Positions 5,972 through 9,572 of a stretch of 9,572 nt of DNA are shown here, piece after piece. Made by a program: the position numbers and the translations under genes. Location: NCBI GenBank assembly GCA_000433515.1, contig FR891226.1, positions 21,895 to 31,466 of the forward strand. The letters are read 5' to 3'. Below the pieces are notes generated by a model. The model was not told where the DNA came from. It searched no databases and saw nothing but the letters and a program-made list of their open reading frames with translations. How positions within the stretch are numbered: position 1 is the stretch's first letter; each line of letters begins with the position of its first letter. The stretch is from Candidatus Colimorpha enterica (GTDB lineage Bacteria > Bacillota > Clostridia > Oscillospirales > CAG-272).

Positions 5972-7230
5972 AAACAAAAGCGGTAAGAATTTACGGTGCA
6001 AACGACATCAGACTTGAGGAATTCGATCTTCCGGCAATCAAAGAAGACGAAATACTTGCCGAGGTCATCTCGGACAGCGTCTGTATGTCCACCCACAAGG
6101 CAGTCCTTCAGGGACCGGCTCATAAAAGAGTGCCAGAGGACGTCGCCGTCAACCCCACGATTATCGGTCATGAATTCTGCGGCATCATCCGCGAGGTCGG
6201 CGCAAAGTGGAAAGACAAATACAAGCCCGGCGATAAGTTCGCAATCCAGCCGGCAATGAACTACAAGGGTTCGCTCTATGCTCCCGGATACTCATACAGA
6301 TGGATCGGCGGCAACTCCCAGTTCGTCGTCATCCCTCACGAGGTCATGGAGTGCGACTGCCTGCTTCACTATGACCACGATACATATTTCTACGGTTCCC
6401 TTGCAGAGCCGGTTTCCTGCATCGTCGGCGGATATCACTGCAACTATCACGCAACTCCCGGTGTCTATGTTCACAACATGGGCATTGTCGAAGGCGGAAA
6501 CACCATTCTCAGGGCTGCCGCAGGACCTATGGGTCTTGAGGCGATCGACTACGCAATCCACTGCGACAGAAAGCCCGGACTTCTCGTCGTCACCGATATC
6601 GATTCCGTCCGTCTGAAAAGAGCAGCCTCAATCCACACCGTCGAAGAGGCTGAAAAGAACGGCGTAAAGCTGGTATATGTCAACACAAACGATGTTGAAA
6701 ACGCACATGATTACCTCATGGAGCTTACCGGCGGAAAGGGCTACGACGACGCGTTCGTCTATGCTCCCGTAAAGCCTGTTGTCGAGCTTGCCGACAGCGT
6801 TCTCGGAAAGGACGGCTGCCTGAACTTCTTTGCCGGACCGACAAACACCCAGTTCTCCGCACTGTTCAATTTCTACAACGTCCATTACAACTTCACTCAC
6901 GTCTGCGGAAACTCCGGCGGAAACACTCAGGATATGATCGAGTCTCTTGACATGATGTCAAACGGAAAGCTCAATCCCGCAGCAATGATCACCCATGTCG
7001 GCGGACTTGACGCCGTCATCGATACCGTTATCAACCTTCCGAAGATCCCCGGCGGAAAGAAGCTCATCTACAACCACATTTCCATGCCCCTCACCGCCCT
7101 TACCGACCTTGCCGAAAAGGGCAAGGAGGACCCGATGTACGCAAAACTCGCCGAGATCGTTGAAGCAAACAACGGTCTGTGGTGCGGAGAGGCCGAGAAA
7201 TACCTCCTCGCTCACGCAAAGGCTATATAA
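5968..7230 (+). CDS. Zinc-dependent medium-chain dehydrogenase, L-sorbose-1-phosphate reductase (SorE)-like
   Basis: A 420-residue medium-chain dehydrogenase/reductase. The GroES-like catalytic domain carries the expected zinc ligands Cys39, His68-Glu69 (in IIGHEF) and Glu147 (in LAEPVSC). The nucleotide-binding fold shows AAAGPMG (183-189) in place of the common GxGPxG, and an acidic residue at the end of the second strand (Asp210 in VVTDID), which favours NAD(H). The four-cysteine structural-zinc loop usual near residues 90-115 is absent. The length and the long C-terminal part ('THVCGNSGGNTQDM', residues 310-323) resemble the SorE branch, which interconverts L-sorbose-1-phosphate and D-glucitol-6-phosphate. 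The substrate here is an inference. ATG 5968 has GGAG 10 bases upstream and overlaps the DUF3006 stop. The next gene encodes a second sugar-type dehydrogenase, so a two-step polyol conversion is plausible. Confidence 0.9.
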   Translation: MKTKAVRIYGANDIRLEEFDLPAIKEDEILAEVISDSVCMSTHKAVLQGPAHKRVPEDVAVNPTIIGHEFCGIIREVGAKWKDKYKPGDKFAIQPAMNYKGSLYAPGYSYRWIGGNSQFVVIPHEVMECDCLLHYDHDTYFYGSLAEPVSCIVGGYHCNYHATPGVYVHNMGIVEGGNTILRAAAGPMGLEAIDYAIHCDRKPGLLVVTDIDSVRLKRAASIHTVEEAEKNGVKLVYVNTNDVENAHDYLMELTGGKGYDDAFVYAPVKPVVELADSVLGKDGCLNFFAGPTNTQFSALFNFYNVHYNFTHVCGNSGGNTQDMIESLDMMSNGKLNPAAMITHVGGLDAVIDTVINLPKIPGGKKLIYNHISMPLTALTDLAEKGKEDPMYAKLAEIVEANNGLWCGEAEKYLLAHAKAI

Positions 7231-7241
7231 AATCTTCTTCC

Positions 7242-7271
7242 CTCCCCTTTCCGGACGTCCGGCGAGGGGAG
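7242..7271 (+). other. GC-rich intercistronic hairpin before the short-chain dehydrogenase gene
   Basis: CTCCCCT (7242-7248) pairs with AGGGGAG (7265-7271), enclosing the 12-base self-complementary sequence CCGGACGTCCGG (7251-7262). Only TTT follows at some distance (7278-7280), so it is not a strong terminator. It may stabilise the upstream dehydrogenase mRNA or attenuate expression of the downstream gene, whose ribosome binding site starts at 7288. Confidence 0.65.
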
Positions 7272-7302
7272 CGGAAATTTCATACCGAAAGGATAGATTA
7301 CA

Positions 7303-8523
7303 ATGGAAAATCAGGAAATGCTCCTTGACCGCGCCGCGCAGATCGCCCCGGTAATCAGGATGCTCGCCATTGAGGACGGAAAGAATACCGTAAAACTCCT
7401 CCGCTGTGAAAAAGCCATCGGCGCGGGAATGAATATTCCGAGACCGGATACGGCTTATGAAAATGTCCTCGGAAAGAACACTCTCGTTCTTTCCGAAAAT
7501 GCCGATACCGATGCCATCGTTGCCGCCTACCGCGCGTTCAGAACCGAGAACGGCGTTCCGGCTGTCGTTTACGCTCCCGATGCGGGAGTGCTGACTGTCG
7601 CCGAAACTCCCGAAGAAGCCGGTTATATCGGAAAGACATACTGCTCCGCCGTCAGCTATGACGAAGGCTGTACCGATGCCGCCGTCACCGCTACACCTGC
7701 GGTCGAAAAGAAAACCGGAAGACTTGCCGGAAAGGTCGCGATCGTCACAGGCGGCGCTCAGGGGTTCGGAAAAGGCATTGCCGAAGCTCTTTCCGGAGAA
7801 GGTGCGTATGTCGTCATCGCGGATATGAATTACGACGGCGCAAAAGCAACCGCAGCGGAATTCCCCGGAGCGATCGCGGTAAAGGCAAACGTCTCCGACG
7901 AGCAGTCGGTCAAGGAAATGATAAGAGAAACCGTCCTTCACTTCGGCGGACTTGACATTTTCGTAAACAATGCCGGAATCGTCCGTGCCGGAAGCCTTGA
8001 GGAGATGACAAAGTCAAACTTCGAGCTTGTCACCGCCGTCAACTATACAGCATACTTCCTCTGCGTAAAGTACGCATCTGCAGTCATGAAGCTCCAGCAC
8101 ACAGCCGCCCCCTCAAAGCTGTTCGATATAATCGAGATCAACTCGAAATCCGGTCTTGCCGGAAGCAACAAGAACTTTGCCTATGCCGGAAGCAAATTCG
8201 GCGGCATCGGTCTTACCCAGAGCTTCGCAATGGAGCTTGCCCCGTATAATATCAAGGTCAACGCAGTCTGCCCCGGAAACTTCCTTGAAGGTCCCCTCTG
8301 GACAGATCCCGAAAAAGGGCTTCTCGTTCAGTATCTCAGGGCAGGAAAGGTCCCCGGCGCAAAGACGACCGCCGATGTCCTTAAATTTTATGAGAGCAAG
8401 GTTCCCCTCGGAAGAGGCTGCCGCACTGTCGATGTCGCAAGAGCGATTTTCTATATCTGCGAACAGGATTACGAGACCGGCCAGGCAATCCCCGTGACCG
8501 GCGGTCAGGAAATGCTCAAATAA
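7303..8523 (+). CDS. Short-chain dehydrogenase with an unusual N-terminal extension (sorbitol-6-phosphate dehydrogenase-like)
   Basis: A 406-residue protein whose residues about 141-406 form a complete classical short-chain dehydrogenase: cofactor motif TGGAQGFG (149-156), Asp174 at the end of the second strand (NAD preference), NNAG (222-225), probable catalytic Ser281, Tyr294 and Lys298 (YAGSK), and a C-terminal VTGG. Classical members have about 250 residues, so the first 138 are extra. Residues about 57-118 ('VPAVVYAPDAGVLTVAETPEEAG') resemble the segment that joins the class II aldolase and dehydrogenase halves in bifunctional YuxG/RhaD-like proteins; the dehydrogenase half also looks closest to that group. 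ATG 7303 follows AAAGGA (7288-7293) by 9 bases. With the preceding SorE-like enzyme it could form a SorE/SorD-type pair, converting a polyol phosphate to a ketose phosphate. The fold is certain; the substrate is not. Confidence 0.9.
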   Translation: MENQEMLLDRAAQIAPVIRMLAIEDGKNTVKLLRCEKAIGAGMNIPRPDTAYENVLGKNTLVLSENADTDAIVAAYRAFRTENGVPAVVYAPDAGVLTVAETPEEAGYIGKTYCSAVSYDEGCTDAAVTATPAVEKKTGRLAGKVAIVTGGAQGFGKGIAEALSGEGAYVVIADMNYDGAKATAAEFPGAIAVKANVSDEQSVKEMIRETVLHFGGLDIFVNNAGIVRAGSLEEMTKSNFELVTAVNYTAYFLCVKYASAVMKLQHTAAPSKLFDIIEINSKSGLAGSNKNFAYAGSKFGGIGLTQSFAMELAPYNIKVNAVCPGNFLEGPLWTDPEKGLLVQYLRAGKVPGAKTTADVLKFYESKVPLGRGCRTVDVARAIFYICEQDYETGQAIPVTGGQEMLK

Positions 8524-8535
8524 TCCGATCGGATT
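8522..8535. repeat. 14-bp perfect palindrome overlapping the stop codon
   Basis: AATCCGATCGGATT is its own reverse complement and begins within the TAA stop of the short-chain dehydrogenase gene. It lies immediately before the terminator hairpin and has no loop, so it is more likely a protein site or chance than part of the terminator. Confidence 0.6.
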
Positions 8536-8536
8536 C

Positions 8537-8575
8537 AAAAAACAGCCAGAGTGGAAAAGCTCCGGCTGTTTTTTT
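8537..8575. terminator. Bidirectional intrinsic terminator between the dehydrogenase operon and mgtE
   Basis: ACAGCC (8542-8547) pairs with GGCTGT (8564-8569); GAG and CTC extend the stem after one A-C mismatch. AAAAAA (8537-8542) precedes and TTTTTTT (8569-8575) follows, so the hairpin has a U-tract in both directions. It ends the rightward operon 14 bases past its stop and the leftward mgtE about 9 bases past its stop. Confidence 0.92.
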
Positions 8576-8583
8576 GCCTGATA

Positions 8584-9572
8584 TCAGAGTCCGAGAATTG
8601 CCGACGCCATCATGAAGTAAATAAGAAGCGATATCGCATCAACTATCGTCGTGATGAACGGGCTTGCCATGACCGCCGGGTCAAACCCGAGCTTCTTCGC
8701 AAGAATGGGCATGATACAGCCGATTATCTTTGCGCATACGATTGTCAGTGCAAGCGTCACACACACCACAAGCGCGACCGCAAGCGTTATGTCGTTTCCC
8801 ATTATCAGCTTGTCAACAAGAAATATCTTTGCAAACGTTGCCGCCGCCAGCGATATCCCGCAAAGAATGGATACCCTGAATTCCTTCCATACGACCCTCA
8901 GGATGTCACCGAATCCGATCTCACCGAGAGAGATCCCACGGATGACCGTAACCGATGCCTGACTTCCCGCATTACCGCCGCTGTCCATCAGCATGGGAAT
9001 GAATGCGGTAAGCAGCACCTGCGCCGCAAGCGCACTTTCAAACGAAGAAATGATAATGCCGGTAAATGTCGCCGATATCATCAGAAGGAGCAGCCACGGA
9101 ATTCTTGATTTCCATATCTGAAGCGGTGAGGTTTTGAGATAAGGGCGGTCGGACGGCGTGATAGCCGCCATTTTTGTGAAGTCCTCCTCGTCCTCGTCGC
9201 TTATGACGTCGATAGCGTCATCGACCGTGATTATACCGACAAGCCGCGTTTCTTTGTCTACCACCGGGAGTGCCAGATAATCGTATTTTTTAAAGAGATT
9301 TGCGACCTCCTCCTTGTCGTCCACCGTTGTCACCGCTATGAAATTTGTGGTCATGATGTCAGAGATAACGGCATCGGGGTCGGAAAGAAGCAGCGTCCTT
9401 ACCGAAACAACACCGAGCAGGCGGCGGTTCTTTGTCACATAACAGGTGTAGATTGTCTCACTGTCAATCCCGACTTTTCTTATGTGAGCAAATGCCTCAG
9501 AGACCCTGAGTGCCGGATTCAGAGAAACATACTCGGTCGTCATGATGCTTCCCGCGCTGTCCTTCGGATAGG
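8584..9572 (-). CDS. mgtE: Magnesium transporter MgtE (5' end outside window)
   Basis: The frame stays open to the window edge: before the Met at 9543 the residues YPKDSAGSI are encoded, giving the conserved MgtE phrase 'YP.DSAGSIMTTEYVSL', so 9543 is not the start and the gene is partial. About 328 residues are visible of a family usually near 450; the N-terminal helical domain is missing off the edge. Numbered from the Met at 9543, two CBS domains occupy about 2-118 and sense cytosolic Mg2+ and nucleotide. An acidic plug-helix region (DEDEEDF, 117-122) follows. Five membrane helices come next (about 148-168, 175-200, 224-245, 253-280, 295-317), with the conserved MDSGGNAGSQ (186-195) and DPA (288-290, here Asp288), the latter corresponding to the ion-selective aspartate in MgtE structures. 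It acts in the inner membrane as a Mg2+ channel. It converges on the dehydrogenase operon with a shared terminator. Confidence 0.97.
   Translation of the reverse strand, partial: YPKDSAGSIMTTEYVSLNPALRVSEAFAHIRKVGIDSETIYTCYVTKNRRLLGVVSVRTLLLSDPDAVISDIMTTNFIAVTTVDDKEEVANLFKKYDYLALPVVDKETRLVGIITVDDAIDVISDEDEEDFTKMAAITPSDRPYLKTSPLQIWKSRIPWLLLLMISATFTGIIISSFESALAAQVLLTAFIPMLMDSGGNAGSQASVTVIRGISLGEIGFGDILRVVWKEFRVSILCGISLAAATFAKIFLVDKLIMGNDITLAVALVVCVTLALTIVCAKIIGCIMPILAKKLGFDPAVMASPFITTIVDAISLLIYFMMASAILGL

Noticed and set aside
5629..6171. A 180-residue minus-strand open frame spanning the divergent promoter
   Set aside because: It would overlap the DUF3006 and dehydrogenase genes and run through both promoters; its Phe/Ser-rich product has no recognisable family.
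6958..7941. A 327-residue open frame on the minus strand across the two dehydrogenase genes
   Set aside because: It lies antisense to two well-supported enzymes, shows no recognisable domain and is rich in Gly/Ser/Asp/Phe as expected from the reverse of their codons; it is a shadow frame.

Overview
The window reads as ordinary chromosomal DNA from a Firmicute, most likely a gut-type member of the Clostridia (Oscillospiraceae/Ruminococcaceae-like), with mid-range GC. The grounds are the HrcA/CIRCE-type control of groESL, strong GGAGG-like ribosome binding sites, the protein types, and intrinsic terminators with U-tracts. The taxonomic call is an inference from style, not from a marker gene comparison.

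Layout, left to right. (1) Positions 1-72 hold the last codons of a plus-strand gene, probably a HAD phosphatase, followed by a hairpin terminator. (2) A minus-strand groES-groEL operon (about 2107 down to 156) has a recognisable SigA-type promoter and a CIRCE operator just upstream of groES. (3) A minus-strand pair, ligA (NAD-dependent DNA ligase) followed by obg (ribosome-assembly GTPase), runs from 5636 down to 2308, with a strong hairpin in the 62-base gap between them. (4) A divergent regulatory region at about 5637-5746 carries a perfect consensus promoter (TTGACA-17-TATAAT) pointing right, a plausible overlapping promoter pointing left into ligA, and short palindromes/direct repeats that look like operators. 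(5) A plus-strand operon follows: a 74-codon DUF3006 gene whose only sensible start is an ATT codon, then a zinc-dependent medium-chain alcohol/polyol dehydrogenase related to L-sorbose-1-phosphate reductases, then a short-chain dehydrogenase with an unusual extra N-terminal region of about 138 residues. A bidirectional terminator closes it. (6) The 3' two thirds of a minus-strand mgtE magnesium transporter gene runs off the right edge.

How the parts work together. groES/groEL, ligA and obg are housekeeping genes. The dehydrogenase pair is the accessory part: one enzyme could interconvert a ketose (phosphate) and a polyol (phosphate), and the second could oxidise the polyol to a different ketose, as SorE and SorD do for L-sorbose-1-phosphate. 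No transporter or kinase is present in the window, so the substrate is open.

I did not find a CRISPR array, mobile element, tRNA, rRNA or defence system, and nothing here qualifies as a clear new biological system. The points most worth a second look are the non-canonical ATT start of the DUF3006 gene, the aldolase-remnant-like N-terminus of the short-chain dehydrogenase, the repeated elements in the divergent promoter, and the ligA-obg arrangement.
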